A model generated the notes under the pieces. It saw only the letters and a program-made list of their open reading frames with translations, did not search any database and was not told the origin of the DNA. This document shows, in pieces, positions 43,341 through 51,841 of a DNA stretch of 64,000 bases (positions are counted from its first letter, which is position 1; each line of letters opens with the position of its first letter). Source of the DNA: Salinimicrobium sp050750585. Lineage in GTDB: Bacteria; Bacteroidota; Bacteroidia; Flavobacteriales; Flavobacteriaceae. The stretch is taken from positions 1 to 64,000 of the forward strand of contig NZ_JBOJLM010000001.1 in NCBI RefSeq assembly GCF_050750585.1, in the 5' to 3' direction. The translations under genes and the position numbers were made by a program.

Positions 43341-44221
43341 TGATGAAAAGGATGATGAAAACATACCTGCCAAAAATGCTGTTTTTTGGTCTGCTTTTTT
43401 CTTTTCCGTTTTTTGCAGGTGCACAGGAAAAACCTGAAGCAGCAACCAAAGCTGCAAAGAAATACATGCAGGAGGCCGAAGCTGCTTTGGCAGATAACGA
43501 TCCTGCTACGGCCGAGGCTTATTATCGTAAAGCCATAGCAAAAGACCCGGCAAATGCCGAAGCAAAATACAATCTCGGAAACCTTTATTACAACAAAGAT
43601 GTAACTAGTCAGGCACTTGAGCGGCATCGGTCAGCGGCCAATACAGCCGAAGAAAAACCTTTGAAGCATGATGCATTTCACAACCAGGGGAATGCTTACA
43701 TGAAGCAAAAGAAATACAACGAAGCTGTAGAAGCTTATAAGCAGTCCCTGCGCAATAACCCAAAAGACGACGAAACCCGCTACAATTTAGCTTTGGCTAA
43801 AAAGATGCTCGAGGAAGAGCAAAAGCAGGGAGGCGGCGGCGACAGCAAGGAAAAAGATCAACAGGACCAACAAAAGCAAGACAATAAGCAGGAGCAGCAG
43901 GACGGCGAAGGCGAAAAGGAGCAGAACGAAGATGGCCAGCCCGATGACAAGGAAGGCGGGGATAAGAAAGAAGACGAGAACAAGGAAGGCGAGCAAAAGA
44001 AGGATGACGCAGGCCAACCCGATGATAAAGAAAAGAAAAAACAGGAGCAGCCAAAAGAGGGACAGGAGCCTAAACAGCCACAACAGCGCCCGGGGCAGCT
44101 TTCTCCACAACAGGTGAAAAACCTGCTGGAAGCCATGGGGAATGAAGAAAAGAAGGTTCAGGAAAGGATAAATGCTAAAAAAGCAAAAGGCGTTCCTGTA
44201 CAAACAGAAAAAGACTGGTAG
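43340..44221 (+). CDS. batC: BatC, TPR protein with a long charged low-complexity tail
   Basis: A 293-residue secreted or periplasmic protein. The signal peptide ends FFAGAQ, TPR-type repeats cover residues ~35-155 (AEAYYRKAIAKDPANAEAKYNLGNLYY), and a tail of about 110 residues rich in Q, E, K, D and G (residues ~158-265) follows. TPRs mediate protein binding, presumably to BatA/B/D. The tail is disordered. Composition bias in the DNA there produces several spurious long frames in other phases. It is 3 nt before batD. A near copy of the palindrome (43370) lies in the signal-peptide coding region. Confidence 0.88.
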   Translation: MMKRMMKTYLPKMLFFGLLFSFPFFAGAQEKPEAATKAAKKYMQEAEAALADNDPATAEAYYRKAIAKDPANAEAKYNLGNLYYNKDVTSQALERHRSAANTAEEKPLKHDAFHNQGNAYMKQKKYNEAVEAYKQSLRNNPKDDETRYNLALAKKMLEEEQKQGGGGDSKEKDQQDQQKQDNKQEQQDGEGEKEQNEDGQPDDKEGGDKKEDENKEGEQKKDDAGQPDDKEKKKQEQPKEGQEPKQPQQRPGQLSPQQVKNLLEAMGNEEKKVQERINAKKAKGVPVQTEKDW

Positions 44222-44224
44222 TCA

Positions 44225-45991
44225 ATGATGAAGCATAAACTGGTACTTTTAATGATGTTACTTGTCTCAGGCTTTGCCATGGGGCAGGTGCAGTTTCAGG
44301 CTAAGGTTAGCAAGGATAAGCTGGGTGTAAATGAACGTCTTAGGGTCGATTTTGAGATGAACCAGGACGGAGATAACTTTAATCCACCCGAGTTTACTGA
44401 TTTTACCGTAGTAGGTGGGCCAAACCAATCCGTCAGTCAAACTTGGCTGAACGGGAAAAGAAGCTATTCCAAAACCTACAGTTATTTTCTTGCCCCAAAA
44501 GGTCGCGGTAAATTCAACATTGGGCAGGCCGAGATCACTATTGATGGTAACGTTTATAAAACCACTCCTGTACAGGTGGAGGTTACTGCTGCCGTGGATC
44601 AACCCACAGACGGTGAGAATTCAGAATACGTTGCCTCAGAGAATATTCATCTGGTGGCAGAGATATCCAACACCAATCCCTATCTCAATGAAGCCATTAC
44701 AGTAGTTTACAAGCTGTATGTGAGTCCGCGGATTAACGTGAGTGACTGGAGACAGCTGGATAGTCCTAAGTTTAGTGACTTTTGGAGTCAGAATATCGAC
44801 ATTAGAAGACTGGAAGTGGAAAACGGCACTTATGAAGGAGAGCCTTATCGCTTTGTAGTACTTCGGAAAACAGTCCTTTATCCACAGAAGACCGGGAAGC
44901 TGAATATAGAACCCCTTACACTGAATATTTCAGTAGAAGTTCCGGGGAACCGAAGGGATATCTTTGGAAACAGGTTCTACGAAACAGTAGATAAAGTAGT
45001 CGCTGCGGGTAACCGGGTGATTGATGTAAAACCGCTACCACAGGAAGGTCGCCCTGCCGATTTTACCGGGGCTGTGGGTAAAAAGCTTAACCTTAAGGTC
45101 ACCACAGACAAAACTGAGCTGAGAGCAACAGAATCTTTACAGGCTACAGTTGAGGTGCGGGGCCAGGGGAACCTTAAATTATTTGATCTTCCGCCGTTAA
45201 CAGTACCGGCCTCTATGGAAAAATATGAGCCGGAGTATACTGAAGATGTAAACACCACGATCAACGGGATGCAGGGAAGCATTGCCAATCAATATACCCT
45301 TGTGCCACAGGCCAAAGGCAAGATTCCCATTCCGCCGGTGAGTTTTAGTTACTTTGATCTTGATTCCCGCTCATACAAAACCCTTACTTCACAGGAGATC
45401 CTGCTAGAAGTTGAGGCAGCGCCGGCAGGAAGCCGTGCCACGCCGGGTGGTAATCAGTCTGCGGTAGCGCAACAGGTGCCTGCAGCGACAAATCAATTTA
45501 GGTATATCAAGCTCAATACTTCTCTAAAAACGATTGGAGAGGCAGCATTTATGGGATCGGCTTTATTCTGGACCTTGTTTTTGAGTCCGTTACTTTTCAT
45601 TCCGCTGTTAATTCTCTTCGGAAAAAGAAGACAGGCAAAAGCAGGTGATGTGCGGGGTAACCGAATAAGAAAAGCTGACCGACTGGCGCGTAAATATTTG
45701 TCTGAAGCTAAAAAGAACCTGGGAGACCAAACCAAGTTCTATGAATCTCTCGAAAGGGCACTGCACAATTATTTAAAGGCGAAACTGCACATACAAACCA
45801 GCGAGATGAGCAAGGAACGCATAAAGGAACTGCTGGAAAGTAGAGGTGCCAATGCAGGCACAGTAGCAGAATTTAATGAACTGCTTAAGAGCTGTGAATT
45901 TGCTCGCTACACCCCGGCTTCAAATGTTGCCATGCAGCAGGATTATGATAAGGCAGTACGTGTAATTTCAGAATTGGATAAACAAGTATGA
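44225..45991 (+). CDS. batD: BatD, aerotolerance protein
   Basis: A 588-residue protein with a signal peptide (MMKHKLVLLMMLLVSGFAMGQ), repeated beta-sandwich domains (VQFQAKVSKDKLGVNERLRVDFEM and later ATVEVRGQGNLKLFDLPPL), one membrane helix near residue 450 (FWTLFLSPLLFIPLLILF), and a cytoplasmic helical tail. It is the large extracytoplasmic member of the Bat complex. It overlaps batE by 4 nt. Confidence 0.9.
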   Translation: MMKHKLVLLMMLLVSGFAMGQVQFQAKVSKDKLGVNERLRVDFEMNQDGDNFNPPEFTDFTVVGGPNQSVSQTWLNGKRSYSKTYSYFLAPKGRGKFNIGQAEITIDGNVYKTTPVQVEVTAAVDQPTDGENSEYVASENIHLVAEISNTNPYLNEAITVVYKLYVSPRINVSDWRQLDSPKFSDFWSQNIDIRRLEVENGTYEGEPYRFVVLRKTVLYPQKTGKLNIEPLTLNISVEVPGNRRDIFGNRFYETVDKVVAAGNRVIDVKPLPQEGRPADFTGAVGKKLNLKVTTDKTELRATESLQATVEVRGQGNLKLFDLPPLTVPASMEKYEPEYTEDVNTTINGMQGSIANQYTLVPQAKGKIPIPPVSFSYFDLDSRSYKTLTSQEILLEVEAAPAGSRATPGGNQSAVAQQVPAATNQFRYIKLNTSLKTIGEAAFMGSALFWTLFLSPLLFIPLLILFGKRRQAKAGDVRGNRIRKADRLARKYLSEAKKNLGDQTKFYESLERALHNYLKAKLHIQTSEMSKERIKELLESRGANAGTVAEFNELLKSCEFARYTPASNVAMQQDYDKAVRVISELDKQV

Positions 45992-46737
45992 AAAAGCTGA
46001 TCTTTTTACTGGCACTGTGTTTCAGCTTAAGTGCAATAGCACAGAACTCTCAGGTTTTTGAGGCTGCAAATAAAGCTTACGCCGCAGGAAATTACGAGGA
46101 AGCCATAACTCAATATGAACAGATCCTTGAAAATGGACAGACTTCGGCAGCACTGCATTACAACCTGGCAAATAGCTATTATAAGCTTAACCGGGTTGCG
46201 CCAAGTATTTTCCATTACGAAAAAGCACTGCAACTCGCACCCGGGGATGAAGACGTGCGCAATAACCTGAATTTCGCCAGGAATATGGCAATTGATGCCA
46301 TAGGAGAGGAAGAACAGGCCGGCTTTAGAGGCATTTTTGAGACCTCTACTGCAGCGTTCTCAGCTTCAGGATGGGGATGGGTAGCTATTTTTTGTATGCT
46401 CGCGTTTGTGGTCTTTTTCCTTGTCTACTACTTCAGTAACAAAACCCTGGTAAAAAGGCTGCTGTTTATAGGTGCGATGTTCTTTTTGGTGATGGCCATA
46501 TCTTCAGCAGTAGTGGCTGCGACAAAACAGAGCTTTGATAAGGAGAGTAATTATGCTATTGTTTTTTCTGAAGAAGTACAGATAAAGAACGAACCCTCTC
46601 CCAGGGCCGAAGATGCCTTTTTGCTTCATGAAGGTGCGAAGGTGAAGATCACTGAAAATTTCCAGGACTGGGTGGAAATAGAGCTGCCCAACGGAAGCCG
46701 GGGATGGTTAGAAGAAGACAATCTCAAAAGGTTGTAA
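45988..46737 (+). CDS. batE: BatE, TPR and SH3-like protein
   Basis: A 249-residue protein with a signal peptide ending SAIAQ, TPR repeats (AANKAYAAGNYEEAITQYEQIL, ALHYNLANSYYKLN), two membrane helices (~130 and ~160), and a C-terminal bacterial SH3-like domain (VQIKNEPSPRAEDAFLLHEGAKVKITENFQDWVEIELPNGSRGWL). It is the last gene of the Bat operon. The SH3 domain suggests a role near peptidoglycan. Confidence 0.9.
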   Translation: MKKLIFLLALCFSLSAIAQNSQVFEAANKAYAAGNYEEAITQYEQILENGQTSAALHYNLANSYYKLNRVAPSIFHYEKALQLAPGDEDVRNNLNFARNMAIDAIGEEEQAGFRGIFETSTAAFSASGWGWVAIFCMLAFVVFFLVYYFSNKTLVKRLLFIGAMFFLVMAISSAVVAATKQSFDKESNYAIVFSEEVQIKNEPSPRAEDAFLLHEGAKVKITENFQDWVEIELPNGSRGWLEEDNLKRL

Positions 46738-46845
46738 ATCAGCCTTTCTGCAAATAAGTATAAATTTTGCTTATTTCCCATAGCTAAAAAGAATTTAAAA
46801 TTTCCCCATTTCCTGTGTGTTAGGAGATTTGGAGAGGTTATAAAA

Positions 46846-46876
46846 TTTGTGACACTCGTCAAAAATGTTATTTTTG
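46846..46876 (+). promoter_or_regulatory. Bacteroidota sigma-A promoter overlapping a palindrome copy
   Basis: -33 TTTG (46846-46849), 19 nt spacer, -7 TATTTTTG (46869-46876): a full match to the TTTG-N19-TAnnTTTG consensus. The -7 box lies inside palindrome copy 46859-46877. The next start codon (TTG 46883) is only 6 nt downstream. Confidence 0.7.
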
Positions 46877-46877
46877 T
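46859..46877. repeat. dispersed palindrome copy (TCAAAAATGTTATTTTTGT)
   Basis: 17 of 19 positions match the consensus, intergenic. The substitution C to T in the right half turns its CATTTTTG into a perfect -7 box. Confidence 0.55.
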
Positions 46878-46882
46878 AACCT

Positions 46883-47173
46883 TTGAAAAAGATTGCTTAC
46901 ATATTGTTCTTTGTTTTCCTCACATTTATTGTGGGGCCTACAACTATTGCTTTAATAGACGACTCTGTAGATATATCTTTTGCCTTTACCGCAAACGAGG
47001 AGGAAAACTCTTCAAAAAACCTGTCTTCTTTTGAAACGGTAATTGAAGATAATTATTCAAACCACGTTAGTATTGAATATCTAAAAGGTCATCAAAAAGA
47101 AAATTTTTCCTACACAAAAAATTATTATCCGGTTTACCTAGAGGTAATTTCTCCCCCGCCCAAGAGCATATAA
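46883..47173 (+). CDS. small exported protein upstream of the SulP transporter (unknown function)
   Basis: A 96-residue protein with an N-terminal signal sequence (MKKIAYILFFVFLTFIVGPTTIA) and an acidic mature part, EEENSSKNLSSFETVIEDN, ending PPPKSI. I do not recognise the family. The start is TTG 46883; no ATG gives the signal peptide. A strong promoter ends 6 nt before it, so the message may be leaderless. About 160 nt separate it from the SulP gene, with no terminator seen. It might be a periplasmic partner of that transporter. Confidence 0.55.
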   Translation: MKKIAYILFFVFLTFIVGPTTIALIDDSVDISFAFTANEEENSSKNLSSFETVIEDNYSNHVSIEYLKGHQKENFSYTKNYYPVYLEVISPPPKSI

Positions 47174-47336
47174 TTATATCCGTTTTTTAGGTCTGCTTTT
47201 ATGTGGCTGCACTTTTGCGGCCCAGATATTCCATGTGCTGTGTTTGCACTTTTGGCCAGGCCTTTCATTTTTCATCAAGTTTTAATAACCAATTGCAGGA
47301 GCAAAAGAAGTTCCTGTGAGTAAACGTATATATTTT

Positions 47337-48887
47337 ATGTTCAAGCAACTCAAAAGTGATTTGCCGGCCAGTGTTGTAGTATTTTTTGTCGCCTTACCAC
47401 TTTGTTTAGGAATCGCCTTAGCCAGTGGCGCGCCTTTGTTTTCAGGATTAATTGCCGGGATTGTAGGAGGTATTGTGGTTGGGGCCTTAAGTGGTTCCAG
47501 TTTGGGGGTGAGTGGCCCCGCTGCCGGGCTGGCGGCCATAGTTCTTGCCGCAATTGCCAGCCTGGGAAGTTATGAAGACTTCCTCTTAGCCGTTGTTTTA
47601 TCGGGAGTTATCCAAATTTTATTTGGTGTGCTCAAAGCCGGGATCATCGGGTACTATTTTCCATCATCTGTGATTAAAGGAATGTTGACAGGAATTGGGA
47701 TAATTATTATTCTAAAACAGATCCCGCACTTCTTTGGATATGATGGAAACATTGGAGATATTTATTCTCTTGAAGGAATAGGTAATGCTTTTAATAATAT
47801 AAGTGTGGGAGCCACTGTAATTGCCCTCATAGGAATGGGTATACTCATTCTGTGGGATTCGGTGCTTACCAAGAAAAGCAAGGTCTTTAGGTTAATACAA
47901 GGGCCGCTCGTGGCAGTGGTTGTAGGAATCATCTTCTTTATTGTAACACGTGATTCCTCCATGTTTGCTATTGATGAAAAGTTCCTGGTGAACGTGCCTG
48001 TACCTGATAGTTTTGACTCTTTTATAGGACAATTCACTTTTCCTTCTTTCAGAATGATTGGAAGTTCAGAGATTTGGATCACAGCTTTTACAATTGCGCT
48101 TGTTGCCAGTCTGGAAACCCTGCTTTGTGTAGAAGCTACAGATAAGCTGGATCCTCATAGAAGAACTACGCCTACCAACAGAGAGTTATTTGCACAGGGA
48201 ACCGGAAACCTTGTCTCCGGATTTATTGGAGGTTTACCTATCACCCAGGTAATTGTAAGAAGTTCGGCTAACATCCAGTCTGGGGGGCAAACCAAACTCT
48301 CTGCCATCATCCACGGATTTTTGTTGCTTATCTCTGTAATTATTATTCCTACAATCCTTAATTTCATTCCGTTGTCGGTACTCGCAGCAGTGTTGTTTCT
48401 TGTGGGTTATAAACTTGCAAAACCGCAGCTTTTTGTGCAGATGTACAACGCCGGATGGAAGCAATTTGTACCCTTTATAGTTACGGTAGTAGGTATTATC
48501 TTTGGAGATTTGCTGGTAGGGATTACCATGGGATTACTGGTTGGTATTTGTGTGATCCTTATCAAGAGTTACCAAAACTCTTACTTCCTGCATAAAGAGG
48601 ATGTGCAAAACGGGCAAAAGACGGTGAAAATGAGGTTGGCCGAAGAAGTTACCTTTATCAATAAAGGGGCAATTATAAAAGAGCTTAATCGGCTTGAAGA
48701 AAATTCATATCTCATCATGGATGTGAGCAAAACTCATTATCTTGATAGTGATATTATAGAGATATTTGATGATTTCAGAATCAAGGCAGAAGAGAAAAAA
48801 ATTAACATTAAAATTATTTCTCAAAGAGGCACGGTAGAAAACCCGGCCAGCTATCAGCAGTTCTTTATGAGACCTAAGACAGCTTAA
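47337..48887 (+). CDS. SulP-family anion transporter (likely bicarbonate)
   Basis: A 516-residue transporter with 12-14 hydrophobic segments, the SulP opening DLPASVVVFFVALPLCLGIALASGAP and a central VRSSANIQSGGQTKLSAIIHG. A C-terminal STAS-like domain starts near residue 415 (VTFINKGAIIKELNRLEENSYLIMDVSKTHYLDSD). The neighbouring carbonic anhydrase favours HCO3- over sulfate as substrate, as in BicA-type transporters; the substrate is inferred from context. ATG 47337 is preferred; GTG 47316 is an in-frame alternative. Confidence 0.88.
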   Translation: MFKQLKSDLPASVVVFFVALPLCLGIALASGAPLFSGLIAGIVGGIVVGALSGSSLGVSGPAAGLAAIVLAAIASLGSYEDFLLAVVLSGVIQILFGVLKAGIIGYYFPSSVIKGMLTGIGIIIILKQIPHFFGYDGNIGDIYSLEGIGNAFNNISVGATVIALIGMGILILWDSVLTKKSKVFRLIQGPLVAVVVGIIFFIVTRDSSMFAIDEKFLVNVPVPDSFDSFIGQFTFPSFRMIGSSEIWITAFTIALVASLETLLCVEATDKLDPHRRTTPTNRELFAQGTGNLVSGFIGGLPITQVIVRSSANIQSGGQTKLSAIIHGFLLLISVIIIPTILNFIPLSVLAAVLFLVGYKLAKPQLFVQMYNAGWKQFVPFIVTVVGIIFGDLLVGITMGLLVGICVILIKSYQNSYFLHKEDVQNGQKTVKMRLAEEVTFINKGAIIKELNRLEENSYLIMDVSKTHYLDSDIIEIFDDFRIKAEEKKINIKIISQRGTVENPASYQQFFMRPKTA

Positions 48888-48956
48888 GACAAACTAAATT
48901 CAAACAGAATATGCCTGCTATAGCAGGTGAATCTAAAAAACTAAATAATAAATAAA

Positions 48957-49592
48957 ATGGCACAATTATTTGATCAAATATTAAAGAATAACAAGGAGTG
49001 GGTAGAATATGAGTTAAATAAAGACCCTGAATTTTTTAAAAGGCTTGAAAAGGGACAACAGCCACCGCTTCTTTGGATAGGTTGTGCAGATAGCCGTGTA
49101 CCGGCCAACCAGATTATTGGGGCGGCACCCGGGGAAGTTTTTGTCCACAGAAACATAGCCAATATGGTTATACACAGCGATATGAACATGTTAAGTGTGC
49201 TCGATTATGCTGTAAATCATTTAAAAGTAAGACACGTGATGGTTGTGGGCCACTATGGCTGCGGGGGTGTGCAGGCTGCAATGAAGAACCAGTCTATCGG
49301 GCTTATAGACAACTGGATTCGTCATATAAAAGATGTGTACCGTGTGCATAAGAATACACTGGATAGTATCGCTGATGAAAAAGAGCGATTTGACAGGTTT
49401 GTTGAGTTGAACGTGGTAGAGCAGGTTTATGACCTGGCTAAGACCACTATTGTTCAAAATGCATGGAACAACAATCAGGATCTATTCCTGCACGGCGCTG
49501 TGTACGGGGTTGGCTCAGGAATTATCAAGGACCTGGGTGTAAACATCAGCAACAATTCTGAACTAGACGAGGTTTACCAGTTAAACTTCTAA
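48957..49592 (+). CDS. can: beta-class carbonic anhydrase
   Basis: A 211-residue zinc enzyme that interconverts CO2 and bicarbonate. The zinc ligands are Cys43 and Asp/Arg dyad in GCADSRVPANQI, and His99 and Cys102 in GHYGCGG. Length is usual for the Can/CynT clade. It follows the SulP gene by 69 nt, which supports a CO2/HCO3- supply unit, for example for the carboxylating enzymes of fatty acid synthesis or anaplerosis. Confidence 0.93.
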   Translation: MAQLFDQILKNNKEWVEYELNKDPEFFKRLEKGQQPPLLWIGCADSRVPANQIIGAAPGEVFVHRNIANMVIHSDMNMLSVLDYAVNHLKVRHVMVVGHYGCGGVQAAMKNQSIGLIDNWIRHIKDVYRVHKNTLDSIADEKERFDRFVELNVVEQVYDLAKTTIVQNAWNNNQDLFLHGAVYGVGSGIIKDLGVNISNNSELDEVYQLNF

Positions 49593-49623
49593 TATACCTT
49601 TCAAAAAGGGGATTTTTCGGGTA

Positions 49624-50154
49624 TTATTTTGGAGTTGTTTCAGCTTCAGAAGAAGTCTCAAAAAGATCCCCTTCTTTTATTTCCTTAATAATAGTAGGAA
49701 GAATTGCCGGTGCAAGTACACTCACCGGGGCGTATAATACAGATTCTTCTTTCGTAGCTTCTTCGGCATCAAAGACTTCAAAGCCCTCTACGAACATTAT
49801 AAAAATACTGGCCAAAAATGCCATTTTTAACACCCCTAAAGCTGCACCTGCCAACCTGTTGATAATACCCAGTGCCACCATATGCACCATTTTGGTGAGA
49901 AAGCTCCCCGCCAGGGAAATGATGAGGGCCACCACGAAATAGGTAAGGGAAAAAGACAGGATACTCAGGTATTTTTCTTCCCAATTGATAAAGGAATCGA
50001 GAAAAACATAGGTGCTGCCCGAAAAGTGAATGGCAGCATATATTCCCAAAATGAGAGACAACAGGGCTGCAAGTTCTGCAAAGAAACCTTTAAACAGCCC
50101 TCTTACGAGCCCTAAAAGTAGAAAAATGCTAAGCAGCAGATCCAGGATATTCAT
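49624..50154 (-). CDS. CvpA-family membrane protein
   Basis: A 176-residue protein with four membrane helices (MNILDLLLSIFLLLGLVRGLFKGFF, LLSLILGIYAAIHF, LTYFVVALIISLAG, ALGVLKMAFLASIFIMF). This is the CvpA layout, a family tied to colicin V production and cell-envelope homeostasis. The C-terminal 45 residues are acidic and soluble. It is convergent with can and divergent from the next gene. An exact-core palindrome copy (49812-49830) lies in coding sequence. Confidence 0.88.
   Translation of the reverse strand: MNILDLLLSIFLLLGLVRGLFKGFFAELAALLSLILGIYAAIHFSGSTYVFLDSFINWEEKYLSILSFSLTYFVVALIISLAGSFLTKMVHMVALGIINRLAGAALGVLKMAFLASIFIMFVEGFEVFDAEEATKEESVLYAPVSVLAPAILPTIIKEIKEGDLFETSSEAETTPK
49812..49830. 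repeat. dispersed palindrome copy inside cvpA (CCAAAAATGCCATTTTTAA)
   Basis: Exact 15-bp core AAAAATGNCATTTTT in coding sequence; the outer base pairs are partly changed. Confidence 0.65.
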
Positions 50155-50189
50155 ATTCCCAAAGATAGCAATTTCCGGTTCTTAGTAAT

Positions 50190-50197
50190 TATCTTTG
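50190..50197 (+). promoter_or_regulatory. -7-like element directly before a start codon
   Basis: TATCTTTG matches TAnnTTTG and ends only 4 nt before ATG 50202. No clear -33 element is seen. Either the gene is leaderless or this is a chance match. Confidence 0.35.
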
Positions 50198-50201
50198 CGC
50201 C

Positions 50202-50558
50202 ATGTCTAGAGATGAACAATTAAAACAACGTTGGGCCGAGGTCGAAACTAAACTTTCAAAGCAGTTTGCCGACGGGGAGAAGCTCGAGGTCGATGCTATC
50301 ATATATATTATTGGCCTGCAGGAACTGGGGCAAATTCACAGAAAATTCAAAAAAGATCACAAGCTCGATTTGATGCACATCGCCATTTGCCGACTCCTGG
50401 AGCCTTATGGTTACTACGAATTTGAATATTTTGATGATGAAGGCTGGCCTCATTATAAGGTGATTGAAAACCTGCCTACTTTAAAACCCGGAGAACAGGC
50501 GGTACTTATGAAAGAAGCTATAGTGCAGTATTTTTTGGAAAAGGAGTATATAAAATAA
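50202..50558 (+). CDS. conserved cytoplasmic protein of unknown function
   Basis: A 118-residue protein beginning MSRDEQLKQRWAEVETKLSKQF, helical and charged, with a central DAIIYIIGLQELGQIHRKFKKDHKLDLMHIAICRLL and an acidic-aromatic YYEFEYFDDEGWPHY. No signal or membrane segment. I do not recognise the family; the composition and conservation-like pattern suggest a real gene. It is divergent from cvpA (47 nt) and precedes pheS. Confidence 0.7.
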   Translation: MSRDEQLKQRWAEVETKLSKQFADGEKLEVDAIIYIIGLQELGQIHRKFKKDHKLDLMHIAICRLLEPYGYYEFEYFDDEGWPHYKVIENLPTLKPGEQAVLMKEAIVQYFLEKEYIK

Positions 50559-50604
50559 CATTTTTGGCAGGTTAGCTACCCAAATATTGCACCGGCACCC
50601 ACAG

Positions 50605-50634
50605 TTGGAGTGCCGTATTATTTTCCTAAATTTG
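50605..50634 (+). promoter_or_regulatory. pheS promoter
   Basis: -33 TTG (50605-50607), 19-nt spacer, -7 TAAATTTG (50627-50634), 23 nt upstream of the pheS start. It overlaps a possible small terminator of the preceding gene (CGGCAC...GTGCCG, 50593-50615). Confidence 0.65.
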
Positions 50635-50657
50635 CAGCTTCCTAAAGACAAGGGACC

Positions 50658-51677
50658 ATGACAGAAACTATTAAGGAGCATATCTCTGAAATTGAAGCCT
50701 TCACGGCAAATACTAAAGATGAAGTTGAAAAATTTCGTATAAAATACCTTGGCAAAAAGGGCATTTTGAACGGGTATTTTGCTGAATTTAAGGCGGTGCC
50801 CAATGAAGAGAAAAAAGCCTTTGGGCAGGCGGTGAATGAGCTGAAGGATGCTGCTACCAATAAAGTTCAGAAATTAAAGGAAGAACTGGAGAGCCGCGAG
50901 GAGGAGAAAGGGGTATATGGAGACCTTTCACGACCCGGGGAGCCGGTTGAGATAGGTGCGCGCCATCCAATTTCTATCGTAAAGAACCAGATCATCGAGA
51001 TCTTTTCTAATATTGGGTTCAATGTTTCTGAAGGGCCCGAGATGGAAGATGACTGGCATAACTTTACAGCATTAAACCTTCCTGAATACCACCCGGCAAG
51101 GGATATGCAGGATACTTTCTTTATCCAAACCAACCCCGATGTGCTGTTGCGCACGCATACTTCTTCGGTACAGGTGCGGTATATGGAGGATAACAAGCCG
51201 CCAATTAGAACGATCTCTCCCGGAAGGGTTTTCAGAAATGAGGCCATTTCAGCAAGATCACATTGTATCTTTCACCAGGTAGAAGGCCTGTATGTTGATA
51301 AAAATGTGTCGTTTGCAGATTTGAAGCAAACTTTGTTGTATTTTACAAAGCAGTTGTTCGGGAAATCTAAGATCAGGTTACGCCCTTCTTACTTTCCTTT
51401 TACAGAGCCAAGTGCAGAGGTTGATATCTACTGGGGCCTTGAAACCGAAACCGATTACCGCATCACAAAAGGTACGGGTTGGCTGGAGATCATGGGCTGC
51501 GGTATGGTAGATCCAAACGTACTTCGCAATTGTAACATAGATCCTTCAGAATATTCAGGTTTTGCTTTTGGAATGGGAATAGAAAGAATTGCCATGCTAC
51601 TTTACCAAATTGGGGATATTAGGATGTTCTATGAGAACGACATGAGATTTCTGGAACAGTTTAAATCGTCTATATGA
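50658..51677 (+). CDS. pheS: phenylalanine--tRNA ligase alpha subunit
   Basis: A 339-residue class II aminoacyl-tRNA synthetase subunit. It has an N-terminal coiled coil (residues 1-90) and a catalytic core with motif 2 FRNEAISARSHCIFHQVEGLYVD, then SYFPFTEPSAEVDI and motif 3 GFAFGMGIERIAMLLY. It charges tRNA-Phe as (alpha-beta)2. pheT is not adjacent. The TGA stop overlaps the ATG of the next small gene. Confidence 0.95.
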   Translation: MTETIKEHISEIEAFTANTKDEVEKFRIKYLGKKGILNGYFAEFKAVPNEEKKAFGQAVNELKDAATNKVQKLKEELESREEEKGVYGDLSRPGEPVEIGARHPISIVKNQIIEIFSNIGFNVSEGPEMEDDWHNFTALNLPEYHPARDMQDTFFIQTNPDVLLRTHTSSVQVRYMEDNKPPIRTISPGRVFRNEAISARSHCIFHQVEGLYVDKNVSFADLKQTLLYFTKQLFGKSKIRLRPSYFPFTEPSAEVDIYWGLETETDYRITKGTGWLEIMGCGMVDPNVLRNCNIDPSEYSGFAFGMGIERIAMLLYQIGDIRMFYENDMRFLEQFKSSI

Positions 51678-51841
51678 AAACAGCAGGCCTGGTATTTATT
51701 GGAATCATTGCAGTTGCGATCATCATCCTATTAGTAGCTATTGAGATCATTGAATTCACCATAGGAGCAATTTTAGTGGTTGTTGCCGCATTAATTTTTT
51801 GGGGTGTTTACAAATGGGCTAAAAGCAAATTAGATCGTTAG
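51674..51841 (+). CDS. 55-residue membrane protein overlapping pheS
   Basis: A short reading frame coupled to pheS by an ATGA overlap. The protein is almost entirely hydrophobic: two segments (LVFIGIIAVAIIILLVAIEI and FTIGAILVVVAALIFWGVY) and a basic end KWAKSKLDR, so a two-helix membrane protein is likely. I do not recognise a family. Its TAG stop overlaps the GTG start of the next gene by one base, which supports translation of both. Position suggests cotranscription with pheS. Confidence 0.6.
   Translation: MKTAGLVFIGIIAVAIIILLVAIEIIEFTIGAILVVVAALIFWGVYKWAKSKLDR

Noticed and set aside
43787..44203. Long hydrophobic minus-strand frame opposite batC
   Set aside because: Caused by the Q/E/K-rich coding bias of the batC tail on the other strand.
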